NCBI RefSeq assembly: GCF_039655865.1
Contig: NZ_JBBYXL010000007.1
Coordinates: 1-64,000, forward strand
From: Prosthecobacter sp. SYSU 5D2
GTDB taxonomy: Bacteria; Verrucomicrobiota; Verrucomicrobiia; Verrucomicrobiales; Verrucomicrobiaceae
Length of the DNA: 64,000 nucleotides
Direction of reading: 5' to 3'
Shown: in pieces, positions 1-9,362 of the stretch
How the letters are laid out: each line of letters begins with the position of its first letter
Position numbering within the stretch: position 1 is the stretch's first letter
Notes under the pieces: model-generated
Database searches by the model: none
Told to the model about the DNA's origin: nothing
What the model saw: only the letters and a program-made list of their open reading frames with translations
Program-made: the position numbers and the translations under genes

Positions 1-1
1 C

Positions 2-61
2 TCCGCCCTCGGCTACCTCACCCCCAACCAGTTTGAAAATCAGCACAGCAACCTCAACTAA
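2..61 (+). CDS. IS3-family transposase, C-terminal end (partial)
   Basis: The first bases read in frame as SALGYLTPNQFENQHSNLN followed by TAA. An 'SALGY-x-(T/S)P-x-x-F' ending is the usual close of IS3-family OrfB transposases, just after the DDE integrase core. Only 19 residues are inside the window, so the body of the element lies upstream. The sequence right after the stop (roughly 62-100) should contain the right inverted repeat, but without the left end I cannot fix the boundary. Recognition rests on this short motif alone. Confidence 0.65.
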   Translation, partial: SALGYLTPNQFENQHSNLN

Positions 62-161
62 CTAAGCGACACCGGTCCAGAATTGCGTTGCACCTCAAAA
101 GACATCTCCGGGATACACGAGCGAGCAAGGCATTCGATCCCAGGAAAGCCGTGCGGTCACA

Positions 162-1523
<1,362 letters not shown>

Positions 1524-1632
1524 GTGGGACGGGAGAGGGAGTTTGGCGGATCTTGACGGTTGTAACGGTTGACCTGCTGAAGTGACCGACCGTCAAGAGG
1601 TCAAACAGTCAAGGATGCACGGGCGAAGGGGC

Positions 1633-2157
1633 TCAGGCCTTGAGCTCAAAGAGGGGCTGGCCGTACTGAACGGGCTTGCCATCTTCGACCAGAACGCGGG
1701 CGATGGTGCCACGAAGCTCGGCCTTGATTTCGTTCATCACCTTCATCGCCTCGATAATGCAGACATTGGAATTCTCGTCCACGGAATCCCCGATGTTGAC
1801 GAATGCTTTTTCGCCAGGGGCGGCGGAGCGGTAGAAGGTGCCGACCATGGGGCTGTTGATGGTGGGACCGGCAGGCTCGGCGGCGGCCGGGGCGGCGGCT
1901 GCTGGAGCGGGGGCAGCGCCCACGGCGGCCGGGGCGGCGGCCATTGCTACAGGAGCGGCGGCGGAGGCCACGGGCAGATGCTTCAGGAGCTCTTTGGCGG
2001 CCTGGAAGTCGGACCCGCGGCGCAGCTCGACCTTGGAGCCTTGATTTTCAAAGTGAAAGTAGCTGAGGTCATTTTCAGCCATGAGGGCGACGATCTGTTT
2101 GATCTGCTTCAGGTCCAAAGCGGTAGCCTCCTTGTCGTTAGATTTTGTTTCGTCCAT
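1633..2157 (-). CDS. accB: Acetyl-CoA carboxylase biotin carboxyl carrier protein
   Basis: Carries the biotin arm between biotin carboxylase and carboxyltransferase. Of 174 residues, 1-60 form the N-terminal interaction region, about 61-97 are an Ala/Pro-rich flexible linker, and the rest is the biotinyl domain with the EAMKVMNE motif; Lys139 is the expected biotinylation site. The PMVGTFYRS segment at 103-111 is the typical entry to the domain and includes the 'thumb' region seen in AccB-type carriers. It is directly upstream of accC on the minus strand. Length and composition are normal. Confidence 0.96.
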   Translation of the reverse strand: MDETKSNDKEATALDLKQIKQIVALMAENDLSYFHFENQGSKVELRRGSDFQAAKELLKHLPVASAAAPVAMAAAPAAVGAAPAPAAAAPAAAEPAGPTINSPMVGTFYRSAAPGEKAFVNIGDSVDENSNVCIIEAMKVMNEIKAELRGTIARVLVEDGKPVQYGQPLFELKA

Positions 2158-2235
2158 TTCCGGGATATGGGTGCAGTTAGCGGTTTCGAGATTAGCGGCT
2201 CTGCCTGCCGTGGCAAGGATAAAGAAACGGGCGCT

Positions 2236-3510
2236 TTATTGACGGCGCCGTGGACCTTTTTTGTCCGAAGACCGCTTGACGGAGGCTCTCGGCGGACGGC
2301 TGGGGGAATCGCCACGGGGAGTGCGGGATTTGCCTGAGCTGCGGCCGGCACCGCCGCTGGAGCGGGGCTTGCGGTCACCGTCATCGCGGGATTTGCCTCC
2401 GCGTGAGCGCGGGGCTTCGTCATCGCCAGAGGAACGGGAACGAGGGCCGCGTGGGCGGTCATCATTGCCAAAAGCAGGGCGTGAGCGAGGACCTAGGGGA
2501 CGTTCGACGTCACCAAAAGTCGGGCGTGCGCGGGGCGTGCGGCGTTCTTCGTCTCCAAAACCGGGGCGCTTCCGCGGGGCACGTGGACGTTCCTCACGGT
2601 CTGATGTCTCCGGGCGTGACCGGGAACGGCCTGCGCCGGACGAGGCAGAGCGGCCACGCGGAGTGCGCGGGCGGTCTTCGGAAGAAGAGGCGCTGCGGCC
2701 ACGAGGGGTGCGGGAGGCGGGGCCGGTGCGGCGCTTGGGCCGGGCGTCTTCATCGCCAGCGTCGTCAGCGGAGGGAACTTTGGCGGCCTTGGGCGCTTTG
2801 GCCGGGCGTCCGGTGGCGCCGTCTTTGGAGAAGAAGCGTTCCACTTCCACTTCGGTGAGCTGTTTCCAGCCGCCTTTTTGCAGGCCTTTGAGCTCCAGCC
2901 AGCCGATGCGGGTGCGGGTGAGGCGCTCCACCTCAAAGCCGAGCTGGTAAAACATGAGGCGGATCTGGCGCTTGAGGCCCTGCTTGAGGACGACGTGGGC
3001 GCGGTATTCGGTGATCATCCAGGCGCGCTCGCACTTGGCGTGGCCTTCTTCAGTGAGCATGCCTTTGACGAGGCGGGCCATGGTGGCCTGGTCCATGGGC
3101 TTGTCCACGATGACCTCGTATTCCTTTTCTGCACCCATGCTGGGGTGGATGAGGCGGTGGGACAGCTCCCCCCGGTTGGTCATGAGGAGAAGGCCTTCGC
3201 TGTCTTTGTCCAGACGGCCAACGTGATGGAGGGTCTGGAACTGCTTGGGCAGGAGGGAATAGATCGTCATGCGATCTTTCTCGTCACTGCGGCTGCAGAT
3301 GTAACCGCGCGGCTTGTTCAGGGCGATGACCACCCCGCCTTCGGCTTTGACGGGCTTGCCGTCGGCCACCACACGATCCTCATCGGTGACCTGGGTGGCC
3401 AGGTCCTTGATCACATGCCCATTGATGGAAACGCGACCTTCTTGAATGAGTACTTCGCAACCACGGCGGGAGCCGAGGCCGCACAGGCTGAGATAACGGT
3501 TAAGGCGCAC
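2236..3510 (-). CDS. RsuA/RluB-family rRNA pseudouridine synthase with long Arg/Ser/Pro-rich tail
   Basis: Isomerises a uridine in ribosomal RNA to pseudouridine. Residues 1-55 form an S4 RNA-binding domain (MRLNRYLSLCGLGSRR). The catalytic domain follows, with the family signature GRLDKDSEGLLL; Asp101 is the predicted nucleophile. The fold ends near residue 230. Residues about 232-424 are a low-complexity tail of repeated RPRTPRGRSASS-like and RPxFGD-like units, very rich in Arg, Ser, Pro and Gly, likely disordered and RNA-binding. RluB of E. coli has a shorter basic tail; here it is nearly half the protein. It lies 28 bp behind the small basic protein gene and ahead of accB. Which rRNA uridine is modified cannot be told from the sequence. 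Confidence 0.9.
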   Translation of the reverse strand: MRLNRYLSLCGLGSRRGCEVLIQEGRVSINGHVIKDLATQVTDEDRVVADGKPVKAEGGVVIALNKPRGYICSRSDEKDRMTIYSLLPKQFQTLHHVGRLDKDSEGLLLMTNRGELSHRLIHPSMGAEKEYEVIVDKPMDQATMARLVKGMLTEEGHAKCERAWMITEYRAHVVLKQGLKRQIRLMFYQLGFEVERLTRTRIGWLELKGLQKGGWKQLTEVEVERFFSKDGATGRPAKAPKAAKVPSADDAGDEDARPKRRTGPASRTPRGRSASSSEDRPRTPRGRSASSGAGRSRSRPETSDREERPRAPRKRPGFGDEERRTPRARPTFGDVERPLGPRSRPAFGNDDRPRGPRSRSSGDDEAPRSRGGKSRDDGDRKPRSSGGAGRSSGKSRTPRGDSPSRPPRASVKRSSDKKGPRRRQ

Positions 3511-3538
3511 GGTGGGAGGCGGGAGTTACCCGCGCAGA

Positions 3539-3691
3539 CTATTCGGATTTGGTCTTGGGCAGGTTGGTCGGCAGGCGACCTTCCTTCCACTGACCGCGGG
3601 CCTTCATGAGCTTGATGCGCTCGCCGCGCTTAAGGACGCTGCGCTTGGTGCCAACGGAACCGGCGGTTTTGAGGCTGCGATGCTGAGACAT
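3539..3691 (-). CDS. Small basic protein, Chlamydiae/Verrucomicrobia type
   Basis: A 50-residue protein beginning MSQHRSLKTAGSVGTKRSVL and ending NLPKTKSE. Its size, the MSxHxSLK start and the KRGERIKLMKA stretch match the family described as 'small basic protein' shared by Chlamydiae and Verrucomicrobia (TIGR04137). The function is not established; high charge suggests nucleic-acid or ribosome association, which would fit the pseudouridine synthase 28 bp downstream. I chose the internal ATG at 3691 rather than the much longer upstream-extended frame, because the extension is low-complexity and has no family match. The gene serves as a phylum marker for this window. Confidence 0.85.
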   Translation of the reverse strand: MSQHRSLKTAGSVGTKRSVLKRGERIKLMKARGQWKEGRLPTNLPKTKSE

Positions 3692-3965
3692 GGTAAGAAA
3701 AGAAGGTTCGGGGTTACGAAAAAGGGTTTTGAGGATAGGCGAGGATGGGAAGTGCGCAAGAGGTTTGTTGAATGGAGGGAAACGAATGCCGGGGTGGGTA
3801 AAAAGATTTGGGGGTAAAAAGATTTTTTCTTGGGTTTTGGGGAAGGCTGCGCCGGAAATGAAGAGAAGATTATTTGGCGGTGGAGGCAGGCTTTTCGGCA
3901 TTGGGCGGCATCCAGTCTTGACCAGTGGGGTGTTGACAGCCAAGCCTTGGCCGCCTGATTGAACC
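3692..3965. promoter_or_regulatory. Divergent intergenic region between small basic protein and mutS
   Basis: 274 bp without a supported gene. It must hold the promoters for the minus-strand small basic protein operon and the plus-strand mutS. A direct repeat GTAAAAAGATTT occurs twice near 3798-3828, and a TTGACA-like -35 element lies about 30 bp before the mutS start, without a convincing -10. Nothing else was recognised. Confidence 0.4.
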
Positions 3966-6470
3966 ATGTCCGACGCCAGCGCCACTCCCATGATGAAGCA
4001 GTACCTCGCCATCCGGCGGGAGCTGCCGGAGGACGTGCTGCTGTTCTTCCGGCTGGGGGACTTTTATGAGCTGTTCTTTGAGGATGCCAAGACGGCGGCA
4101 CCGCTGCTGAATGTGTCCCTGACGAAACGCAACGGGGTGCCGATGTGTGGGGTGCCGCATCATGCGTCCACGGGCTACATTGCAAAACTGATCAAGGCGG
4201 GCAAGCGGGTGGCGATCGCGGAGCAGACCTCGGAGCCGACTCCAGGGAAGATCGTTGAGCGGGCGGTTTCGCAGATCCTGAGCGCGGGGACGGTGAATGA
4301 CCTGAACCTTTTGGAATCCAACCGGGCCAATTACCTGGCGGCCGTTTTCCGCGCAGGAAAAAAGCTGGGCCTGGCCTATGTGGACCTGACGACGGGGGAA
4401 TTTGAGGTGGCGGAATTCAAGGAAGCCGTGGACCTGGTGGACGAGCTGGAGCGCATCCAGGCGAGCGAGCTGCTGTATAGCGATGAGCAGCGCGACCTGG
4501 TGGAGGCGCTGAACAGCCCGGCGTATGCACTGGGGGTGGAGGGGTATCTGTTCCTGGCGGACCAGGCGGACCATGCACTGACGCAGCATTTTAAAGTGAA
4601 GTCGCTGGACGGTTTCGGTTGCCAGGGGCTGACGGCGGCGCTGTGCGCGGCGGGGTGCATCCTGCAGTATCTGCAATTTCAGCTCCGGCGGAATGTGGAC
4701 CACATCCAGCGGCTGCAAGTGGCGCAGACGAGTGATTTTGTGCTCATTGATGCGGCAAGCCAGGTGCATCTGGAACTGGTGACGGCGCGCGGCGGGGCGC
4801 AGCACACGCTGCTGAGCGCGCTGGACCGGACCTGCACGCCGATGGGCGGGCGAAAGCTGCGGCACTGGGTGCTGCATCCGCTGCGGGATCTGGACCAGCT
4901 CACGGACCGGCAGGACATGATCGCCGCGCTGCTGGCGGAGCCGCTTTTGTTAGGCCAGTTGCGCACGCTTTTAAAAGAGGTGCGGGATCTGGAGCGGACG
5001 AGCAGCCGCCTGAGCCAGGGCAGCGGGAATGGACGTGATCTTTTGGCCATGGCCACCTCTCTGGAAGTGGTGCCGTCTTTGAAAATGGCGATGGAGGAGG
5101 CGCGGAATACGGGGTTTGAGCGGCTGCTGGCGCATCTGCATGACCTGTCGGCGCTGGCGGCGGAGATCCAGGCGGCGATTGTGGATGAACCGCCGATGCA
5201 GATCAAAGAAGGCGGCGTTTTCCGGCCGGGCTATCTGGCAGAGCTGGATGAGCTGCGCGATGCTTCGACGTTAGGCCGCCAGTGGATCGCGGATCTGCAA
5301 AATCGCGAGATCGAGCGCACGGGGATCAAGAGCCTGAAGATCAAGTATAACGCCGTGTTTGGTTATTTTATCGAGATCACCAAGGCGAACGTGGGGGCGG
5401 TGCCGGCGGACTATCATCGCAAACAGACGACGGTAAATGGCGAGCGCTACATCACGGATGAACTGAAGCGCATGGAGGACAAGATCCTCGGCTCCGAGGA
5501 GCGCAGCAAGGCGCTGGAGTATGAGGAATTTGTGGCGCTACGCGGCAAGGTGCTGACGCATCTGGCGGAGATCCAGGAAACCGCGGGCGTGCTGGCGGTG
5601 CTGGATGCGCTGTGCTCCCTGGCGGAGACGGCGCGGCTGTTTAACTACACCCGCCCGGTGCTGAATGACACGCGCCACCTGTTCATCCGCGACGGGCGGC
5701 ATCCGGTGCTGGACCAGAACCTGACCAGCGGTGAGCGTTTTGTGCCGAATGACGTGACGCTGGAGCCAGAGGAAAGCCGGCTCATTTTGATTACCGGGCC
5801 GAACATGGCGGGCAAAAGCACGTACCTGCGCCAGACGGCGCTGCTGACGTTGATGGCGCAAATCGGCAGCTACCTGCCGGTATCCAGCGCGGAGATCGGC
5901 CTGGTGGACCGCATCTTCACCCGCATCGGCGCCAGTGATGACCTGGCACGCGGTCAGTCCACCTTCATGGTGGAGATGAACGAAACGGCGCTCATTTTAA
6001 ACAACGCCACCGAGCGCAGCCTGGTGATCCTGGATGAGATCGGCCGCGGCACGAGCACCTTCGACGGCCTGAGCATCGCCTGGAGCGTGGCGGAGCATCT
6101 GCATGACCACATCGGGGCGCGGGCGCTGTTCGCCACCCATTACCATGAGATCACCGCCCTGGCGCAGAGCCGCAGCGCCGTGAAAAATTACAACGTGGCG
6201 GTGAAGGAATGGAACCAGCAGATCATCTTCCTGCGCAAGATCCTGCCCGGCTGCGCAGAGAAGAGCTACGGCATCCAGGTCGCCCGGCTGGCCGGCCTGC
6301 CGGAAAATGTCATCGCCCGCGCCAAGGAGGTGCTGGCCCAACTGGAAGCCGGCCATCAACCGGCCGAAAGCGTGACCGACGTCCCCGTGCCGACCAGTGT
6401 GCCCGCCAAGGTGAAAAAGGCGACGCGGGCCGCCCGGGAGGATGAGGGGCAGATGGTGCTCTTTGGGTGA
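3966..6470 (+). CDS. mutS: DNA mismatch repair protein MutS
   Basis: Recognises base mismatches and small loops and recruits MutL in post-replicative repair. The 834 residues include the mismatch-wedge motif in GDFYELF (Phe33-Tyr34-Glu35), the connector, lever and clamp domains, and the C-terminal ABC ATPase with Walker A GPNMAGKST (about residues 611-619), Walker B/signature DEIGRGTSTFDG and FATHYHE. The end MVLFG after a Pro/Ala linker is common in bacterial MutS. The start at MSDASATPMMKQYLAIRREL fits the family. Length is slightly below the usual 850-870. It is followed 4 bp later by a convergent DUF2200 gene. Confidence 0.98.
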   Translation: MSDASATPMMKQYLAIRRELPEDVLLFFRLGDFYELFFEDAKTAAPLLNVSLTKRNGVPMCGVPHHASTGYIAKLIKAGKRVAIAEQTSEPTPGKIVERAVSQILSAGTVNDLNLLESNRANYLAAVFRAGKKLGLAYVDLTTGEFEVAEFKEAVDLVDELERIQASELLYSDEQRDLVEALNSPAYALGVEGYLFLADQADHALTQHFKVKSLDGFGCQGLTAALCAAGCILQYLQFQLRRNVDHIQRLQVAQTSDFVLIDAASQVHLELVTARGGAQHTLLSALDRTCTPMGGRKLRHWVLHPLRDLDQLTDRQDMIAALLAEPLLLGQLRTLLKEVRDLERTSSRLSQGSGNGRDLLAMATSLEVVPSLKMAMEEARNTGFERLLAHLHDLSALAAEIQAAIVDEPPMQIKEGGVFRPGYLAELDELRDASTLGRQWIADLQNREIERTGIKSLKIKYNAVFGYFIEITKANVGAVPADYHRKQTTVNGERYITDELKRMEDKILGSEERSKALEYEEFVALRGKVLTHLAEIQETAGVLAVLDALCSLAETARLFNYTRPVLNDTRHLFIRDGRHPVLDQNLTSGERFVPNDVTLEPEESRLILITGPNMAGKSTYLRQTALLTLMAQIGSYLPVSSAEIGLVDRIFTRIGASDDLARGQSTFMVEMNETALILNNATERSLVILDEIGRGTSTFDGLSIAWSVAEHLHDHIGARALFATHYHEITALAQSRSAVKNYNVAVKEWNQQIIFLRKILPGCAEKSYGIQVARLAGLPENVIARAKEVLAQLEAGHQPAESVTDVPVPTSVPAKVKKATRAAREDEGQMVLFG

Positions 6471-6474
6471 TCAG

Positions 6475-6828
6475 TCAGGCCCGCAAGATCTTCTCCATCG
6501 CCTTCCCTTTGGCCAGCTCATCCACCAGTTTGTCCAGGTAGCGGATCTCCCGCATGGTCGGCTCCTGGACTTCTTCCACACGCACACCACAAACGGTGCC
6601 CTTGATCAAGGTGCGTGAAGGATTCATTTTGGGGGCTTCCTGGAAGAAGGTTTCAAAGTCGGTCTGCTTTTCCAACTGGGCTTCCAGTTGCTGCTGGGTG
6701 TAGCCGGTCAGCCAGCAAAGGATGGCATCCACCTCGGCCTTCGTGCGGCCTTTCTTTTCGGCCTTGGCGACATAGTGGGGATAGACGTCCGCGAAGGGGG
6801 TGGTGAAGATGCGGTGTTTGGTGGGCAT
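6475..6828 (-). CDS. DUF2200 family protein
   Basis: A 117-residue protein starting [20 protein letters not shown]. This start, the [19 protein letters not shown] segment and the central [12 protein letters not shown] segment match the DUF2200 family of small bacterial proteins with no assigned function. An in-frame ATG nine codons upstream (6855) exists, but family members begin at MPTKHR. It is convergent with mutS. A degraded copy of the first 15 codons lies at 8112-8155, suggesting a former duplication around this locus. Confidence 0.8.
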   Translation of the reverse strand: MPTKHRIFTTPFADVYPHYVAKAEKKGRTKAEVDAILCWLTGYTQQQLEAQLEKQTDFETFFQEAPKMNPSRTLIKGTVCGVRVEEVQEPTMREIRYLDKLVDELAKGKAMEKILRA

Positions 6829-7138
6829 AATATTAGGCACTGCAAACAACGTCATCCAACAGGCGGGTCTTTGAAGCGCTGATGTCCATGGGGGCCTGGT
6901 TGATGAAGTCGTCCAGCGCCACCTTCCTGAACAGGCATTTTCTTAAACCACTCATATCCACTAATAGACACTAATCATCAGAAACTGTTTGGATCATTAG
7001 TCCCGCAAGGCGGGATTAGTGACCATTAGTGGTTTTCAAAGCTTGGATTTTGATTTGTAAGCCTTGAACCCGCCTGCGCGAAATCCGCTGACAGACCCTG
7101 CCTCATCCGTCCGTTGCCGCATACACCTCTTACCTCCC
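6829..7138. other. Intergenic region holding a palindromic element
   Basis: About 310 bp with no supported gene. The left part (6846-6940) read on the minus strand gives a short protein-like stretch without a clear start, possibly an old gene end, which I cannot name. The middle contains the palindromic element listed separately at 6958-7032. The last 100 bp precede the SGNH hydrolase gene. Confidence 0.4.
6958..7032. repeat. Palindromic repeat element with nested hairpin
   Basis: CCACTAATAGACACTAAT at 6958-6975 is repeated in inverted orientation as ATTAGTGACCATTAGTGG at 7015-7032 (16 of 18 positions pair). Inside it, TCCCGC-AAG-GCGGGA at 7001-7015 is a perfect hairpin. The arrangement resembles a small non-coding mobile element or REP-type unit. 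Related 'cactaat ... attagtg' sequences are, from memory, frequent in intergenic DNA of this and neighbouring phyla; that was not checked. Confidence 0.6.
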
Positions 7139-8098
7139 ATGACACGCATCTCCCACTGGCTCGCTTTTGCCGCTCTCGCGCTTCCTGTCGTTTCCACCGC
7201 GCAGGAGGAAAAGAAAACGCTGAATGTCCTCTTCATCGGCAACAGCTACACCGCCCGGCATAACCTCTCGACCGTCGTCAAGGCCATGGCGGAGGCGGGG
7301 AATCCGGGGCTGACGTTTAACCGGACGGATGTCATCTACGGCGGTCGCACGCTGAAGGATCACTGGCGGCTGGGCACGCAAAACATCGTCAGCCAGTCCA
7401 CCGTCACGGAGGCTGAGGAAAAGGCCACCCTAGCTGCGCTGGAGAAGGCCGTGGCCGCAGATCCCAAGGACAAGTATGCCGCCAGCGCCCTGGCCCGGCA
7501 CCGCGCGCTACTGCCGGTCCTGGAGTCCAACCGCCAGCCCTGGGACATCATCGTCCTCCAGTCCTACCGCGACGACCTCAGCGGCGATCCCACGCTTTAT
7601 GCCCAGTATGCGCCCAAGTTTGCCTCGCTCGCAAAGGCGCAGGGAGCACGGGTGGTCCTCTACGAGACCACCCCCACCACGCAGAATGAAAAACCCCTGG
7701 CCGCCGCTCCGGATCCGGCCCCGGTTCTGGCCAAGACCCGCGCCATCGCCACGCTGGCCAACAGCATCGGTGCCTCCGTGGCCCCCATGGCCCTCGTCAC
7801 CCAGCGCTGCCAGGAGCAGCGCCCGGACATCACCCACCGCTTCATCAATGACGCGCATCTCAATCAGAACCTCGCCTACCTCACCGCCTGCACCCTGTAC
7901 GCCACCATTTTTGAAAAAAGCCCCGTCGGCCTCCCCGTGGATTCCATCACCGACATCCGCACCTTCGAAGGCAAACCGGCCGACAAAACCAAAGACCGCG
8001 ACGGCCTCCCCCTCACCCGCACCTTCTCCGCCAAAGACCGCGCCGACCTCCAGCGCATCGCCTGGGAAGGCTGGAACGAGTTTCAGAAGCTGCGTTGA
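7139..8098 (+). CDS. Secreted SGNH-hydrolase-like protein
   Basis: 319 residues. An N-terminal signal peptide runs through MTRISHWLAFAALALPVVSTAQ. The mature part opens with LNVLFIGNSYTARHNL, where GNS is the SGNH block I serine, and near the C-terminus NDAHLNQN supplies the Asp-x-x-His pair expected in block V. Such proteins are probably periplasmic esterases or deacetylases acting on glycans; the substrate is unknown. I took the ATG directly before the signal peptide rather than the upstream in-frame start at 7064, whose product would bury it. The stop is followed 13 bp later by a DUF2200 relic on the opposite strand. Confidence 0.75.
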   Translation: MTRISHWLAFAALALPVVSTAQEEKKTLNVLFIGNSYTARHNLSTVVKAMAEAGNPGLTFNRTDVIYGGRTLKDHWRLGTQNIVSQSTVTEAEEKATLAALEKAVAADPKDKYAASALARHRALLPVLESNRQPWDIIVLQSYRDDLSGDPTLYAQYAPKFASLAKAQGARVVLYETTPTTQNEKPLAAAPDPAPVLAKTRAIATLANSIGASVAPMALVTQRCQEQRPDITHRFINDAHLNQNLAYLTACTLYATIFEKSPVGLPVDSITDIRTFEGKPADKTKDRDGLPLTRTFSAKDRADLQRIAWEGWNEFQKLR

Positions 8099-8111
8099 GG
8101 GGTCTTGATTG

Positions 8112-8155
8112 ATGCACGCGAAGCCTATGGTGAAGTGCCGGTGTTTAGTCGGCAT
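8112..8155 (-). pseudogene. Relic of the start of a DUF2200 gene
   Basis: Read on the minus strand this gives MPTKHRHFTIGFACI, compared with [15 protein letters not shown] at the start of the intact DUF2200 gene (6828). Ten of 15 residues and about 32 of 44 bases agree; beyond this the similarity stops. It is a truncated, diverged copy with no downstream DUF2200 sequence, consistent with a duplication later broken by insertion of or recombination around the SGNH gene. Chance similarity is unlikely but not excluded for so short a match. Confidence 0.55.
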
Positions 8156-8185
8156 AGAACAGCAGGGCCAGATGCCAACTGACGC

Positions 8186-8647
8186 TTAGGTTTCTTCAGT
8201 GTGAATCTGTAATGACTCAATGATCGGCTGGAAGAATCGCTTCGATCTTTGATAATTTGTGCAGTCATAGTGGTGGAACGCCGAGCGCACTACCCATGGC
8301 ATACTGGCGATGAGATGGCACACAATGCGATAGCACTTCTGACGGTCAAGAAAGTCACCTCCGAGCACGCTCAGCTCAGTACTCTCAGAACTCCACTCAC
8401 CGGTTGATTGCCAAGCACTGTCTTCCATCTCATGAAGCGCCTGCACCTCCAGGCGATGGAACGACTCTAATATCTCACGCATTGGACGAGGGTCGTCATT
8501 AAAGCACCAAGTCGAAAAATACGCGCCCATTGCCCCGTCTGCGGACTCGAAGTAAATGTTCTGCTTTGCAGAACACTCCCGCTCTGACCAATCGCTCGGC
8601 AGGCGAACTTTCCAAGTCTCTGTGCTGATGGTGGCGTAGTCTGTCAT
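8186..8647 (-). CDS. Hypothetical protein
   Basis: 153 residues with no signal peptide. The start TETWKVRLPSDW, then YFESADGAMGAYFSTW, then a charged helix (MREILESFHRLEVQALHEME) and a beta-rich C-terminal half ending FFQPIIESLQIH is reminiscent of DcrB/PsbP-like folds, in which 'W-x-V-x-LP-x-x-W' opens the domain, but I cannot assign a family. It sits alone in an accessory-looking region next to hairpin repeats. Lower GC than neighbours suggests acquisition. Possibly an immunity-type or stress protein; this is speculation. Confidence 0.6.
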   Translation of the reverse strand: MTDYATISTETWKVRLPSDWSERECSAKQNIYFESADGAMGAYFSTWCFNDDPRPMREILESFHRLEVQALHEMEDSAWQSTGEWSSESTELSVLGGDFLDRQKCYRIVCHLIASMPWVVRSAFHHYDCTNYQRSKRFFQPIIESLQIHTEET

Positions 8648-8703
8648 GATGACTGGAATTGACGCATAGATTGCGCTGCGAGCAAGCTGGAGGAGGCGCC
8701 GCT

Positions 8704-8816
8704 GGCATCCTCCCAGGATGCCGCGTTGATTGAGTTTTACGCTCTCGCCTAACCAGGGGTGCGGTCGCTGAGGCTCCCTGACCGCCTGGCTACCGGCTGG
8801 GATGCCTCTGGCATCC
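8704..8816. repeat. REP-like hairpin cluster, group 1
   Basis: Three hairpins: GGCATCCT-CCC-AGGATGCC at 8704-8722 (perfect 8-bp arms), GCGGTC...GACCGC at 8761-8785, and GGATGCC-TCT-GGCATCC at 8800-8816 (perfect 7-bp arms). The first and third share the GGCATCC/GGATGCC arm in opposite order, so they probably belong to one repeat family. Confidence 0.7.
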
Positions 8817-8890
8817 GGGGGTTATGAAGAGGGGAGCTGTGTGCCAGGGACTAGAATCGTGGCAGATCGCGCGCCGTGCAGGCTTCTGCC

Positions 8891-8965
8891 GGAGGCGAGA
8901 AGGCTCTTGAGGATCAATCGGTTAGGTGGAGTGATTCAACTATGAGCCTGGCATCTTATTTGGCA
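8891..8965. repeat. Diverged direct repeat, copy 1
   Basis: GGAGGCGAGAAGGCTCTTGA followed by GGATCAATCGGTTAGGTGGA matches the copy at 9280-9351 over about 70 bp with scattered substitutions. The copies bracket the group-2 hairpins. Confidence 0.55.
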
Positions 8966-9053
8966 TCTTATTATAATCAATGTGCGATGATTCGATCTGG
9001 TTCAAGCCACTGCGCAATTTAGGTTGAGCGGGCTTCAGCCGGTGAGAGGGACG

Positions 9054-9147
9054 GAACCCTTTCAGGGTTCGACGGCCTATGATGCGTGGGTTGAGTGACC
9101 CGGGGTTCTGCGAACCCTGGGCTAAATTACGGAAGCCCGTTGGGCTT
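9054..9147. repeat. REP-like hairpin cluster, group 2
   Basis: Three hairpins in tandem: GAACCCT-TTC-AGGGTTC at 9054-9070 (perfect), CCCGGGGTTC-TGC-GAACCCTGGG at 9099-9121 (one mismatch) and AAGCCC-GTT-GGGCTT at 9133-9147 (perfect). The second is followed by GGGCTAA, the same bases that follow the hairpin at 11223-11242, linking the two sites to one family. Confidence 0.7.
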
Positions 9148-9279
9148 GGGATGAGGCGATTGGGGGCCTCCAAAATTGTGAGTTTGCATCTAAATTATGT
9201 GTATCAGTCATGAAATCGCGATGCTTCGTAGTGTTTAAACACTTTTTCCAATGTTGGGACATTAAGGGGAGAATTGACT

Positions 9280-9351
9280 GAGGCGAACAGGCTATTGATG
9301 ATTAATTGGTTAGGCGGATTTGATTTAACAGTTAGGCTGGCTCTTATCCGG
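9280..9351. repeat. Diverged direct repeat, copy 2
   Basis: GAGGCGAACAGGCTATTGAT followed by GATTAATTGGTTAGGCGGAT corresponds to copy 1 at 8891-8965. It ends just before the short hypothetical gene at 9363. Confidence 0.55.
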
Positions 9352-9362
9352 CCGGGACATGT

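Larger units (their letters stand above)
8648..9362. other. Gene-free region of about 715 bp rich in hairpin repeats
   Basis: No supported reading frame in either strand. It contains at least six short inverted repeats, in two groups (8704-8816 and 9054-9147), plus two diverged copies of a roughly 70-bp direct repeat (8891-8965 and 9280-9351), all listed separately. Between 9180 and 9270 the sequence becomes AT-rich and shows nothing recognisable. Confidence 0.7.
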
